The position numbers and the translations under genes were made by a program. From NCBI GenBank assembly GCA_036389795.1, contig DASVWD010000140.1, forward strand, positions 62,001-126,000: a stretch of DNA of 64,000 nt, in the 5' to 3' direction. A model generated the notes under the pieces. The model saw only the letters and a program-made list of their open reading frames with translations, had not been told where the DNA came from and searched no databases. The stretch comes from Longimicrobium sp. Its GTDB lineage: Bacteria; Gemmatimonadota; Gemmatimonadetes; Longimicrobiales; Longimicrobiaceae. Positions within the stretch are counted from its first letter, which is position 1. Each line of letters opens with the position of its first letter. Positions 33,665 through 42,217 of the stretch are shown here, piece by piece.

Positions 33665-34779
33665 TCGCGCTCGCGCCCGAACAGGAGATCCAGTGGATCG
33701 CGGCGGTGACGGCGGCCGCCTGCGCGCTCCCCGGCGTGTTCCTGGTGCTCCGGCGGATGGCGCTCATGAGCGACGCCATCAGCCACGCCATCCTGCTGGG
33801 GATCGTGCTGGCGTTCTTCGTCACCGAGAACATCGCCTCGCCGCTCCTGATCGCGGCCGCGGCGGCCACGGGGGTGCTCACCGTGTCGCTGGTGGAGGCG
33901 CTGCACCGCACCCGCCGGGTGAAGGAGGACGCGGCGATCGGGCTGGTGTTCCCCGCGCTGTTCAGCATGGGGGTGATCCTGATCTCGCGCTTCGCGGGGA
34001 ACGTGCACCTGGACGTGGACGCGGTGCTGCTGGGCGAGCTGGCGTTCGCGCCGTTCAACCGCCTGGTCGTCGGCGGGGTGGACCTGGGGCCGCGGACTCT
34101 CTGGGTGATGATCGGGATCCTGGCGCTGAACGTGGCCTTCATCCTGGCGTTCTACAAGGAGCTCAAGCTCACCACCTTCGACGCGGCGCTGGCCGGGGCG
34201 CTGGGCTTCGCGCCGGCGGTGGTGCACTACGCCTTCATGACGCTGGTGTCGGTGACGGCCGTGGGCGCCTTCGACGCCGTGGGCTCGGTGCTGGTGGTGG
34301 CGCTGATGATCGCCCCGCCGTCGGCGGCGTACCTGCTGACGGACCGGCTGCCGCGGATGATCGGGCTGAGCGTGGCGATCGGGGTGGCGAGCGCGCTGGC
34401 GGGGTACTGGATGTCGTACCTGCTCGACGTCTCCATCGCGGGGTCGATGGCGACGATGACGGGGGTGGCGTTCGGGCTGGTGTTCCTCTTCGCGCCGGAG
34501 CGCGGGGCGGTGGCGCTGGCCCGGCGGCGGGCGCGCCAGCGCTGGGAGTTCGCGCAGGCCATGCTGGCGATCCACCTGCTGAACCACGAGGCGTCGCCCG
34601 CGGCCGCGACGGAGAACCGGGAGACGCACCTGCACGAGCACCTGCGCTGGGAGCCCGGCTTCGCGCGCGCGGTGGTGCGCCGCGCGCAGGGCGCCGGCCT
34701 GGTGGCGCGCGTGAACGGCGACCGCCTGGCGCTCACCGACCGCGGCCGCTCCGTCGCCCGCGAGATGGTGGCGGCGTAG
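33661..34779 (+). CDS. Metal ABC transporter permease with winged-helix-like tail, 2
   Basis: A 372-residue ABC-3 family permease, paralogous to the preceding gene, with MSDAISHAILLGIVLAFF, RVKEDAAIGLVFPALFSMG and VGSVLVVALMIAPPSAAYL. The tail after about residue 285 (LAIHLLNHEASP..., FARAVVRRAQGAGLVARV, LALTDRGRSVAREMV) again fits a winged-helix domain of the DtxR/MarR kind. GTG 33661 overlaps the previous TGA by 4 bp. With two different permeases, the pore is probably a heterodimer served by one ATPase. Confidence 0.9.
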   Translation: MIALAPEQEIQWIAAVTAAACALPGVFLVLRRMALMSDAISHAILLGIVLAFFVTENIASPLLIAAAAATGVLTVSLVEALHRTRRVKEDAAIGLVFPALFSMGVILISRFAGNVHLDVDAVLLGELAFAPFNRLVVGGVDLGPRTLWVMIGILALNVAFILAFYKELKLTTFDAALAGALGFAPAVVHYAFMTLVSVTAVGAFDAVGSVLVVALMIAPPSAAYLLTDRLPRMIGLSVAIGVASALAGYWMSYLLDVSIAGSMATMTGVAFGLVFLFAPERGAVALARRRARQRWEFAQAMLAIHLLNHEASPAAATENRETHLHEHLRWEPGFARAVVRRAQGAGLVARVNGDRLALTDRGRSVAREMVAA

Positions 34780-34824
34780 ATCGGCTTTCGAAACGACGAC
34801 GGCGGGTCCGCCCGCTCTGGAGCC

Positions 34825-35205
34825 ATGGCCGCAGAATTGATCGCGAAGGTCTACTCCGCCGGCTTCCTGGTGATCGGGCTCTCCCACCTGGCGCGCCCGC
34901 GGCTCTGGGCGGACTTCTTCGCCGAGGTCCTCCGGAGCCGGCACGCCGCCTTCCTCATCGGCACCCTCACCCTGCCGGCGGGCCTGCTGATCGTCGTCGG
35001 CCACAACGTCTGGGTCCCCGGGCCGCGGACGCTGATCACCCTGGCCGGCTGGGGGATGACGCTCAAGGCCACCGCCTACCTCCTCTTCCCCCGCTCGGCG
35101 GACCGGCTCGTCGCGACCGGCGCCACGCCCCGCAGCTACGCCATCGGCGGCGCGGTGATGTCCGCGATCGGCGCGCTGCTCGTCTTTGACGTCTTCCTTT
35201 CGTAG
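34825..35205 (+). CDS. Small integral membrane protein, 126 aa
   Basis: No firm family. Four hydrophobic segments (KVYSAGFLVIGLSHLARP, AFLIGTLTLPAGLLIVVG, LITLAGWGMTLKATAYLLF, IGGAVMSAIGALLVFDVF) span almost the whole sequence, resembling DoxX-like or DUF-type four-helix membrane proteins. Start ATG 34825. It lies 45 bp after the importer but is not obviously connected to it. Confidence 0.7.
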   Translation: MAAELIAKVYSAGFLVIGLSHLARPRLWADFFAEVLRSRHAAFLIGTLTLPAGLLIVVGHNVWVPGPRTLITLAGWGMTLKATAYLLFPRSADRLVATGATPRSYAIGGAVMSAIGALLVFDVFLS

Positions 35206-35218
35206 CCCTGGCCCGCCG

Positions 35219-35236
35219 GTATAATTTTTGTTATAC
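35219..35236 (+). promoter_or_regulatory. Palindromic promoter/operator of the toxin-antitoxin operon
   Basis: GTATAA-TTTTTG-TTATAC, a perfect 6-bp inverted repeat that itself contains -10-like TATAAT and TATACT, 30 bp upstream of the antitoxin gene. AbrB-type antitoxins usually repress their own operon by binding such AT-rich palindromes. Confidence 0.6.
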
Positions 35237-35266
35237 TCCAGTGCGGACGCAAACCTGGAGGCCGAG

Positions 35267-35494
35267 ATGTACAGGACCATGACTCTGCGGCGGATCGGGG
35301 GCTCCTTGGGCGGCACGCTCCCGAAGGAAGTGACTGAGCGGTTGAACGTGGGCGAGGGCGATAAGCTGTTCGTCGTCGAGCGGGAGGACGGCATTCTCCT
35401 GACTCCCTACGATCCCACGTTCGAGAAGGCGATGAAGATCTACGAGCGCGGTGCGAGGAAGTACCGCAACGCGCTTCGGGAACTCGCGAAATAG
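35267..35494 (+). CDS. AbrB/MazE-type antitoxin
   Basis: A 75-residue swapped-hairpin DNA-binding protein: MTLRRIGGSLGGTLPKEVTERLNVGEGDKLFVV is the AbrB fold (split here for length, residues 4-37), followed by DGILLTPYDP and a short toxin-binding helix. ATG 35267 has GGAGG 5 bases upstream. It precedes the doc-like toxin by 2 bp. Base composition is lower in GC than the flanking genes, which points to horizontal gain. Confidence 0.87.
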   Translation: MYRTMTLRRIGGSLGGTLPKEVTERLNVGEGDKLFVVEREDGILLTPYDPTFEKAMKIYERGARKYRNALRELAK

Positions 35495-35496
35495 GA

Positions 35497-35892
35497 ATGG
35501 CTGCCGAGCCGGTCTGGCTGAGCCGCGAACTCGTCGATCAAATCCATGCGAATCAGATCGAAGAGCACGGAGGAAGCCACGGGGCGCGTGATGATGGTCT
35601 GATCGAGTCCGCACTGGAGCGCCCACGAAACCGCTGGCAGTACGATCCTGAGGCGGATCTTCATTCACTTGCAGCAGCGTACGGATACGGGCTCGCCAAG
35701 AATCACGGCTACATTGACGGGAACAAGCGTGTCGCATACATGGCGATGTATGTGTTCCTGGGCCTCAATGGACTCGAAATCGAGGTGGCCGAGCCCGAGA
35801 CCGTGATGGCCATGCTGGAAGTCGCGGCCGGAGAGCGCTCGGAAGATCAACTCGTGGAGTGGCTCCGGGAGCATACAATTCCCTTCGAATAG
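35497..35892 (+). CDS. Doc-family (Fic fold) toxin
   Basis: A 131-residue Doc/death-on-curing protein. The active-site motif is HGYIDGNKRVAYM, matching the Doc consensus HxxxxxNKR; in phage P1 Doc this protein phosphorylates EF-Tu. Here it is paired with an AbrB-type antitoxin rather than Phd. Codon use is less GC-biased than in the neighbours. The operon ends in a strong terminator. Confidence 0.9.
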   Translation: MAAEPVWLSRELVDQIHANQIEEHGGSHGARDDGLIESALERPRNRWQYDPEADLHSLAAAYGYGLAKNHGYIDGNKRVAYMAMYVFLGLNGLEIEVAEPETVMAMLEVAAGERSEDQLVEWLREHTIPFE

Positions 35893-35903
35893 CTGTGGGA
35901 ATG

Positions 35904-35937
35904 AGCGGGTGTCGCTCTCGACGCCCGCTTCGTTTTT
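35904..35937 (+). terminator. Rho-independent terminator of the toxin-antitoxin operon
   Basis: An 11-pair stem with one G-T pair (AGCGGGTGTCG / CGACGCCCGCT) and a CTCT loop, followed by TCGTTTTT. Confidence 0.9.
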
Positions 35938-36010
35938 CTGACCGGGAGCACACAACTTGCGCGGCGGTTCCTCCCCCTCGCGGACGACGAGAGAGAGACA
36001 GGAGGATGCG

Positions 36011-36397
36011 ATGGACCACAAGCCGCAGACCGAGGCCAAGCACCCGCCCGAGTACCAGCGCGACCTGAGCCCCGACCACATGGCCGGGCAGAACGTCGGC
36101 AACCCGTCGGGCGACCGGGAGGTGGGGCTGCGCACGGCGTTCGACGTGAAGTCGGTGCACCGCTCGCTCTCCGGGCTCCCCGACGACGAGCTGAAGCAGG
36201 TGCCGATCCTGGAGGAGGGCACGCGCCTGCAGCAGGGCGCCACCTACCTGGACCTGGCGCACCCCGAGCGCGGCGAGCTGACCGCCACGGGCGACATGGC
36301 GGCGGGACCGGAGAACGTGTACGTGGCCAAGGACCGGGTGCCGTACCAGACCTGGAACCGCCTGCGGGGCGTCGACGACCCGCGGCGCACCACCTGA
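36011..36397 (+). CDS. Hypothetical protein, 128 aa
   Basis: I do not recognise this family. The product is soluble, hydrophilic and probably partly disordered at the N-terminus (MDHKPQTEAKHPPEYQRDL). The centre has a short conserved-looking block (SLSGLPDDELKQVPILEEGTR, residues about 55-75 in two halves). A GGAGG site lies 6 bases before ATG 36011, supporting a real start. It lies 63 bp before the TPR gene. Confidence 0.65.
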   Translation: MDHKPQTEAKHPPEYQRDLSPDHMAGQNVGNPSGDREVGLRTAFDVKSVHRSLSGLPDDELKQVPILEEGTRLQQGATYLDLAHPERGELTATGDMAAGPENVYVAKDRVPYQTWNRLRGVDDPRRTT

Positions 36398-36459
36398 CGC
36401 CGGCGAGCGCGGCGGCCCCACCGGCCGCCGCGCTCCGCTTCGCTCCCCCATCGGAGCCG

Positions 36460-37071
36460 ATGATCGAGATCCTGCTGGAGCTTCCTCCGCCCGGCGGCTA
36501 CGTCCGCGCCGAGGGGTGGGAGTCGTACGACGAGGTGCCCGCGACGAAGGCGTGGCACCGCTTCGCCGCGGAAATCGAGGCGGGGGTCGAGGCCGGGCTC
36601 GCGGGCGACGGCGCCGGGGCGCTGCGGCGCTTCGACCTGGCGGCCGCGGAGCTGCCGCCGGAGGCGCTCTACGGCCGGCTGCTGCTGGGGATCGACCGCG
36701 CGCAGGCGCTGCTCCTGCTGGACGACGCGGCGGGGGCGGAGGACGAGGCGGTGAGGGCGCTGCGCCTGGCGCGGCGCGAGAAGCGGGAGCACTGGATGGC
36801 GCTGGCCGGGCTGGGCGTGGCGCTGGTCTACCTGGCGCGCGGCCGGCGGGCCGAGGCGCGCACCCGCCTGGGCGAGGCGGTCCGCGGCTTCGCGCGCCAC
36901 GGCGACCGGCTGCGGCAGATCCAGTGTCACTACGTGCTGGGCGAGATCGCCTACCTGGGCGAGGACCCGATCCGCGCCGGCTCGCACTACCGCGACGGGC
37001 TGGCCGTGGCGCGCGAGGCGTGCGAGCAGGAGTGGATCGAGCTGCTCACCAGCCGCTTCGAGCATCGTTAA
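36460..37071 (+). CDS. Tetratricopeptide-like repeat protein
   Basis: A 203-residue soluble protein formed of helix pairs with TPR spacing (ALRRFDLAAAELPPEALYGR, AEDEAVRALRLARREKREHW, ALVYLARGRRAEARTRLGEA, YVLGEIAYLGEDPIRAGSHY). It has no signal peptide. Likely an adaptor for protein contacts; no partner is evident. Confidence 0.75.
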   Translation: MIEILLELPPPGGYVRAEGWESYDEVPATKAWHRFAAEIEAGVEAGLAGDGAGALRRFDLAAAELPPEALYGRLLLGIDRAQALLLLDDAAGAEDEAVRALRLARREKREHWMALAGLGVALVYLARGRRAEARTRLGEAVRGFARHGDRLRQIQCHYVLGEIAYLGEDPIRAGSHYRDGLAVAREACEQEWIELLTSRFEHR

Positions 37072-37167
37072 TCCCGCCAACGAGTTGAGGGGCTTGCGCC
37101 GGACGGCCTTCCCGCGGTATCGTGTGTATCCCGTCATTCCTCGTTTTCCCTTCGAACTCCACTTCCG

Positions 37168-38310
37168 ATGCTCCGCCGATTCTTCGCCTCCGTCGCCGTC
37201 GCGGTGGCGCTCGCCGCGCCGGCCGCCGCGCAGAACGCCCCCGAGCGCCCCGAGCTGCCGCGGGGCGCCGACCCGAACGACTGGGAAGCCTACTACGACT
37301 TGGGCGTCGTCAAGCTCAACGCGAAGCTGGGGAGGGACGCCGGGGCGGCGTTCTACTGGGCCGCGCGCCTGGAGCCGCAGCGCGCGGAGCCGCTCTACGG
37401 GATGCGCGCCGCCGTGTTCATGCAGGACCTCACGCTCTGGGAGCGCTACCTGGCGGACGACGAGCGCGCGCTGCGGAGCCCGGCCGCGCTGCGCGCGGAC
37501 TCGCTCATGGTCGAGTCGCTCCTGCGCAACCCGTTCGTCGCGCCCACCCTCGACGTGCTGCTGCTCGACCAGCTTCCCGGGTACTGGGGGCAGGACCGGA
37601 CCACGCAGGGGTGGCTGCACTTCGCCCGCGGCAACCTGGGGCAGGCGGCGCGCCACTTCCGCGCGGCGATCGAGTCGAACCCCCGCTCCAACTATCGCCG
37701 CCGCTACTCCCTGGCGACGGTGCTGGTGGTGATGGGGGAGATGGACAGCGCCGCGGTGCAGATCCAGGCGATGCTCGACGAGCTGCGCCGGCGCGACGAG
37801 GCGCGCGTGGTGGTGGTCTACCAGTCGAAGGAGACGCTGGAGTACGCGCTGGGGCTGCTGCACATGGCGCGGCGGCGCTGGCCCGAGGCGCGCGCCGCCA
37901 TGGAGCGCGCGGTGCTCGAGAACGCGGGCGGGCACCTGGGGCACCGCGGCCTCGCCTCCATCGCGCAGGCGGAGGGGAAGGCCGCCGAGGCGGTGGAGGA
38001 GTACCGGCAGGCGGTGGCGCTCGGCGGCGAGCACCCGCTGCTGGAGTACGAGTTCGGCGACGCCCTCCTGCGCGCCGGCGCCGTCGAGGAGGCCATCGAG
38101 CACCTGGGGCGCGCCGTCGCCCGGGAGCCGTACTGGGCCGACGCGCGCCTGGAGCTCGGCCGCGCCTGCGAGACCGCGGGGAAGACGGCGGAGGCGCTGG
38201 AGGCCTACGAGCGCTACGCCCAGCTCGCCCCCCGGAAGGACGCCGCCACCGTCCAGGCGGTCCGCCAGCGCATCGAGCGGCTCCGCGCCGCGCCGCCGTC
38301 CGCGCCGTGA
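37168..38310 (+). CDS. Exported TPR protein
   Basis: A 380-residue exported protein with a signal peptide (MLRRFFASVAVAVALAAPAAAQ). Several TPR units follow, for example GWLHFARGNLGQAARHFRAA, YSLATVLVVMGEMDSAAVQI, LASIAQAEGKAAEAVEEYRQ and RACETAGKTAEALEAYERYA. The repeats suggest a periplasmic scaffold. It is separated from the previous gene by 96 bp and has the same orientation. Confidence 0.82.
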   Translation: MLRRFFASVAVAVALAAPAAAQNAPERPELPRGADPNDWEAYYDLGVVKLNAKLGRDAGAAFYWAARLEPQRAEPLYGMRAAVFMQDLTLWERYLADDERALRSPAALRADSLMVESLLRNPFVAPTLDVLLLDQLPGYWGQDRTTQGWLHFARGNLGQAARHFRAAIESNPRSNYRRRYSLATVLVVMGEMDSAAVQIQAMLDELRRRDEARVVVVYQSKETLEYALGLLHMARRRWPEARAAMERAVLENAGGHLGHRGLASIAQAEGKAAEAVEEYRQAVALGGEHPLLEYEFGDALLRAGAVEEAIEHLGRAVAREPYWADARLELGRACETAGKTAEALEAYERYAQLAPRKDAATVQAVRQRIERLRAAPPSAP

Positions 38311-38326
38311 CCTCCGTCTCGCACGG

Positions 38327-38806
38327 CTAGCCCGGACGCCGCAGCACGGCGAAGCGCGTCCCCTCCGGGTTCGCGAAGCTCTGCTCCACGACGAAGCCCG
38401 CGCGCTCGCAAGCCCTGAGCGCACGGGCGTTCCATTCGGCGACGGTGACGCGGAAGGCGGGCGGGTGGAACCGCTCACGGGCGAAGCCGAGCGCCGCTTC
38501 CAGCAACGGGAGTCCTCGCCCGCGCCCCGTCAGCTCCGGGCGCACGCCGCCGCCGACGTCCAGCGCCTCGCCCGCGTAGTCGCCGCCGGGAACGCGCGCG
38601 TCCGGCCCGAAGCACCAGTAGGCGACGAGCGCGCCGTCTCCATCCCGCACGGCGAAGTACGCGTTCGCGGGATCGAGGAAGGTGCGCAGCGCTGCGTCCG
38701 GATCTCCCGTGCCGGGATCGTAGACCGCGTACAGGCCGGCGTAGCGCCAGGCGAGGATCTCGCGGGCGCTCTCCTCGTCCATCGGCTGGAAGGTGAAGGC
38801 GGCCAT
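38327..38806 (-). CDS. GNAT N-acetyltransferase
   Basis: A 159-residue GNAT protein with the acetyl-CoA loop ELTGRGRGLPLLEAALGF and the C-terminal WNARALRACERAGFVVEQSF. The start is ATG 38806 (MAAFTFQPMDEES). The function is unknown. It lies downstream of dnaE2 on the same strand but is separated by a hairpin repeat that may end transcription. Confidence 0.83.
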   Translation of the reverse strand: MAAFTFQPMDEESAREILAWRYAGLYAVYDPGTGDPDAALRTFLDPANAYFAVRDGDGALVAYWCFGPDARVPGGDYAGEALDVGGGVRPELTGRGRGLPLLEAALGFARERFHPPAFRVTVAEWNARALRACERAGFVVEQSFANPEGTRFAVLRRPG

Positions 38807-38850
38807 GAGATCCCGTCCGGCGGTATCGTTCAGGTATCGGATCTGAAAAG

Positions 38851-38909
38851 TCTCACACAGAGAAACAGAGGAACAGAGAGATCCTCTCTTCCTCTGTTTC
38901 TCTGTGTGA
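38851..38909. repeat. TCTCACACAGAG-type hairpin, copy 4
   Basis: A compact copy with arms TCTCACACAGAGAAACAGAG (38851-38870) and the complement ending CTCTGTGTGA, loop about 10 bp. It lies immediately after the dnaE2 stop codon and could end or protect its transcript. Confidence 0.85.
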
Positions 38910-38916
38910 TCCAAAT

Positions 38917-41900
38917 TCAGTGGTAGTCGTGCGAGGCGACGACCTGGGCGGCGTCGTCCAGGCGGAGCTGGTAGAAGGTCTCGGCGCGCAGGTTGGTGAC
39001 GCCGTCCTCCTTCCCCAGCTTCCCGCGTACGGCCAGGATGCCGCTGCCGTTCAGGATCTCGCGCTGCTCGGCGTAGACCCTGGGGCTCACGATCACGTCC
39101 AGGCGCCCCGTCTCGTCTTCCAGCCCCACGAACACGAAGCCCTTGGCGGTGCCCGGCCGCTGGCGCACGATCACCACGCCCGCCGCGGTCACCGGCTCGC
39201 CCTGCCGGCGCCGCTCGTCGCGCAGCTCGGCCACCGTCTTCACCCCCAGCCCGCGCAGCCACTCGCGCAGGTGGCGCATGGGGTGGCCCTCCAGGTCGAA
39301 GCCGGTGGCGCGGTGGTCCAGCAGCGTGCGCTCGGTGGGCACCAGCGCGGGGATGCGCGCCTCGGGCGCCACCTCGGCCGGGGCCAGGGGGCCGCCGCTG
39401 CGGCGCGCGCGCAGCTCGCCCAGCACCGTCCAGAGCGCCTGCCGCGGGCCCCCTGCGATCCACGAGCGGAACGCCCCCGCCGCCGCCAGCGCGCGCAGCC
39501 CCGCCTCGGAGTCGAAGCGCGCCACCACGTCGGACGCGGAGGTGAACGGCCGCTTCGCCAGCTCCGCCTTGAGCCGGGCCCCCGCCACGGCGCCCAGGCC
39601 GCGGACGTAGCGCAGGCCCATGCGCACGGCGGGGTCGCCGCGGGGAGTGCCCAGTTCCAAGTGCCCAGTGCCCGGGAACTGCTCCGATCCTCCTGGGCCC
39701 TGGGCACTGGGCACTGGGCACTTCGGTTCCAAAGTGCAGTCCCACGCGCTGTGCGCCAGGTCGATCGGCCGCACCTCGACGCCGTGCTCCTTCGCGTCGT
39801 GGATCAGCGTGGAGACGGGGTAGAAGCCCATCGGCTGGGCGTTGAGGATCGAGCAGAGGTACTCGGCCGGGTAGTAGTGCCGCAGCCACGCGCTCGCGTA
39901 CGCCAGCAGCGCGAAGCTGATGGCGTGGCTCTCGGGGAAGGTGTAGCTGGCGCACGCCTCCAGCCACCCGAGCACCTTCTCGGCCGCCTCGCCCGCCACC
40001 CCGCGCGCCGCCATCCCCGCGCGGATCGCGGCGGTGGCCTTGTGCATCTCGTCGCTGGAGCGCTTGCGGCTCATCGCCCGGCGCAGGCGGTCGGCCTCGC
40101 CGGGGGTGCAGCCGCTCACCACGATGGCGCAGCGCATCAGCTGCTCCTGGAAGAGCGCCAGCCCGTGCGTGCGGGCCAGCACCGGCTCCAGGTCGGGGTG
40201 CGGGTACTCGGTGGGCGCCTGGCCGCGGCGGCGCGCCATCATCTCCTTCACCTGCCCGCCCAGCATCGGCCCCGGGCGGATGGCGCCCACGCTGATCACG
40301 ATGTCGTAGAACTCCCTGGGCTTCAGCCGCGGGAGGAAGTTGGCCTGCGCGCGGCTCTCGATCTGGAAGAGCCCCACCGTGTCGGCCGCGCGGATCTGGC
40401 GGTACACCTCGGCGTCGTCCATCGGCAGGCGGCCGATGTCGACCTCCCTGCCCCGCCACGCCTTCACGTGCTCCAGGCACTCGCCCAGGAGGCGCAGCAT
40501 CCCCAGCCCCAGCAGGTCGAACTTCGGCAGCCCCGCGTCGGCGCAGTCGTCCTTGTCCCACTGGATCACCGTGCGGTTGGGCATCGACGCGGGCTCGATG
40601 GGGACCACGGAGGAGAGCGGGCGCGCGGAGATCACGAAGCCGCCGCTGTGGATCCCCCGGTGGCGCGGCAGGCCGTCGAGCCCGGCGACGAGCTTCACCA
40701 GCGCCCGCGCCGTGGGCCCGGCGGGGTCGAGCCCCACCGCCTTCAGCGCCTTCCCCTCGGCCAGGTCCAGCCACTCGGCGGCGGTGCGCGCCGGGGTGTA
40801 CCCGTCGATCCGCTTGGCCAGGAAGTCGCCCGTCGCCACGGGGAGGCCGAGCACCCGCACGGCGTCGCGCACGGCGGAGCGCCCCCGGTACTCCACGTGG
40901 GTGCAGACCATGGCGGCGTGGTCGCGCCCGTACTTCTCGTAGACGTACTGCAGCACGCGCTCGCGGGCGTCCAGCGCGGCGAAGTCGATGTCGATGTCGG
41001 GCGGCTCGGGGCGCTCCAGCGAGAGGAAGCGCTCGAAGAGGAGCGAATGGGCCACCGGGTCCACCGCCGTCACCCGGAGCGCGTAGCAGACGATGGAGTT
41101 GGCCGCCGAGCCGCGCCCCTGGCACATGATCCCCCGCTCGCGTGCGAAGCGGCAGATGTCCCAGCACACCAGGAAGTGGTCGGCCAGCGAGAGCGCGCGG
41201 ATGGTGGAGAGCTCGTGCTCGAGCTGCTTCCAGTGCCGGTAGGTGGCCCCGGGGAGCCGCTCGCGCAGCCCCGTTCTGGCCAGGTGGTCCAGGTAGTCGT
41301 CGGCGTTTCCCCAGCGCGCGGGGGAGGGGAAGTGCGGGTGCACGGGCCCCAGCTTGCCGAAGACGAACCCTTCCGCCCGCTCGGCGATCTCGCGGGTGCG
41401 CCGGATCCCCTCGGGCGCGTGCCGCCAGCGGCGCGCCATCTCTTCGGGCGGCTGCAGGCACCACTCGGCCGAGGGGCGCAGCAGCCCCCGGCGGTGCGCC
41501 TCCTCCAGCGTCACCTGGCGGCGCACGCACACCAGCAGGTCGTGCACGGCGCGCGCTTCGGGCGTGGCGTAGTGCACGTCGTGGGTGACGGTCCAGGGCA
41601 CCCCCGTCTCCTTCGCCAGCTCCAGCAGGTCGGCCGAGAGCGACGCCTCGCCGTGGGTGCGGTGGTCCCACAGCTCCAGGTACAGCCGGTCGCCGAAGAC
41701 GTCGCGGAGCCGCCCCACCTCCTCGCGCGCCTCGGCGTAGCGCTCCTCCCGCAGGAGCCGGGGGACGCGCCCCTGGGGGCAGCCGGTCAGAGCGACCAGC
41801 CCCCCGGCGTACGCGGAGAGGTCGTGGAAGGAGATGCCGGGCTCGCCGCGGGGGGCCTGCATCCGCGCCTGAGTGAGCAGCGCGCAGAGGTTGCTCCACC

Positions 41901-42165
41901 CCCGCGGGTTTTCCACAATCAGGGTGAGGTGAGAGCGGTCCGCCAGCGTGATTTCCGCCCCGAAAACCGGCTGGATTCCGGCCTCCGCGCACGCCTTCGC
42001 GAAACGGACGGCGCCGCCCAGGTCGTCGTGGTCGGTGAGCGCGAGGGCGGGGTAGCCGAGCTCGGCCGCGCGGGCGGCGAGCGTCTCGGGCGTACTGGCG
42101 CCGTCGCTCAGCGAGAAGGCGCTGTGACAGTGCAGCTCTACGTAATCTCGTTGCCCCATCGTCAC
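38917..42165 (-). CDS. dnaE2: Error-prone DNA polymerase III alpha subunit DnaE2
   Basis: A 1082-residue translesion polymerase, the catalytic unit of the ImuA-ImuB-DnaE2 mutasome. The N-terminal PHP domain begins YVELHCHSAFSLSDGAS; the polymerase palm has PDIDIDFA with catalytic aspartates; the fingers have AMVCTHVEYRGRSAVRDAVR; and a C-terminal OB domain includes VIVRQRPGTAKGFVFVGLED. Residues about 814-843 (EPKCPVPSAQGPGG, then ELGTPRGD) interrupt the usual WDCTLE...AVRMGLRYVRGLG join. They are encoded by an inverted repeat (39645-39725), so a mobile hairpin seems to have entered the gene in frame. It ends the imuA-imuB-dnaE2 cluster, 52 bp after imuB. Confidence 0.95.
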   Translation of the reverse strand: MTMGQRDYVELHCHSAFSLSDGASTPETLAARAAELGYPALALTDHDDLGGAVRFAKACAEAGIQPVFGAEITLADRSHLTLIVENPRGWSNLCALLTQARMQAPRGEPGISFHDLSAYAGGLVALTGCPQGRVPRLLREERYAEAREEVGRLRDVFGDRLYLELWDHRTHGEASLSADLLELAKETGVPWTVTHDVHYATPEARAVHDLLVCVRRQVTLEEAHRRGLLRPSAEWCLQPPEEMARRWRHAPEGIRRTREIAERAEGFVFGKLGPVHPHFPSPARWGNADDYLDHLARTGLRERLPGATYRHWKQLEHELSTIRALSLADHFLVCWDICRFARERGIMCQGRGSAANSIVCYALRVTAVDPVAHSLLFERFLSLERPEPPDIDIDFAALDARERVLQYVYEKYGRDHAAMVCTHVEYRGRSAVRDAVRVLGLPVATGDFLAKRIDGYTPARTAAEWLDLAEGKALKAVGLDPAGPTARALVKLVAGLDGLPRHRGIHSGGFVISARPLSSVVPIEPASMPNRTVIQWDKDDCADAGLPKFDLLGLGMLRLLGECLEHVKAWRGREVDIGRLPMDDAEVYRQIRAADTVGLFQIESRAQANFLPRLKPREFYDIVISVGAIRPGPMLGGQVKEMMARRRGQAPTEYPHPDLEPVLARTHGLALFQEQLMRCAIVVSGCTPGEADRLRRAMSRKRSSDEMHKATAAIRAGMAARGVAGEAAEKVLGWLEACASYTFPESHAISFALLAYASAWLRHYYPAEYLCSILNAQPMGFYPVSTLIHDAKEHGVEVRPIDLAHSAWDCTLEPKCPVPSAQGPGGSEQFPGTGHLELGTPRGDPAVRMGLRYVRGLGAVAGARLKAELAKRPFTSASDVVARFDSEAGLRALAAAGAFRSWIAGGPRQALWTVLGELRARRSGGPLAPAEVAPEARIPALVPTERTLLDHRATGFDLEGHPMRHLREWLRGLGVKTVAELRDERRRQGEPVTAAGVVIVRQRPGTAKGFVFVGLEDETGRLDVIVSPRVYAEQREILNGSGILAVRGKLGKEDGVTNLRAETFYQLRLDDAAQVVASHDYH
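39645..39725. repeat. In-frame hairpin insertion in dnaE2
   Basis: A perfect 15-bp inverted repeat AAGTGCCCAGTGCCC (39659-39673) and complement (39709-39723), with extra GGGCACT units. The sequence resembles the intergenic short-period arrays, yet it stays open and in frame in dnaE2. Confidence 0.75.
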
Positions 42166-42217
42166 TTAGATGCAAAGCGCGTGCATTGCGCCGTCGCGCC
42201 GGGGTCACGGGGCGTTC

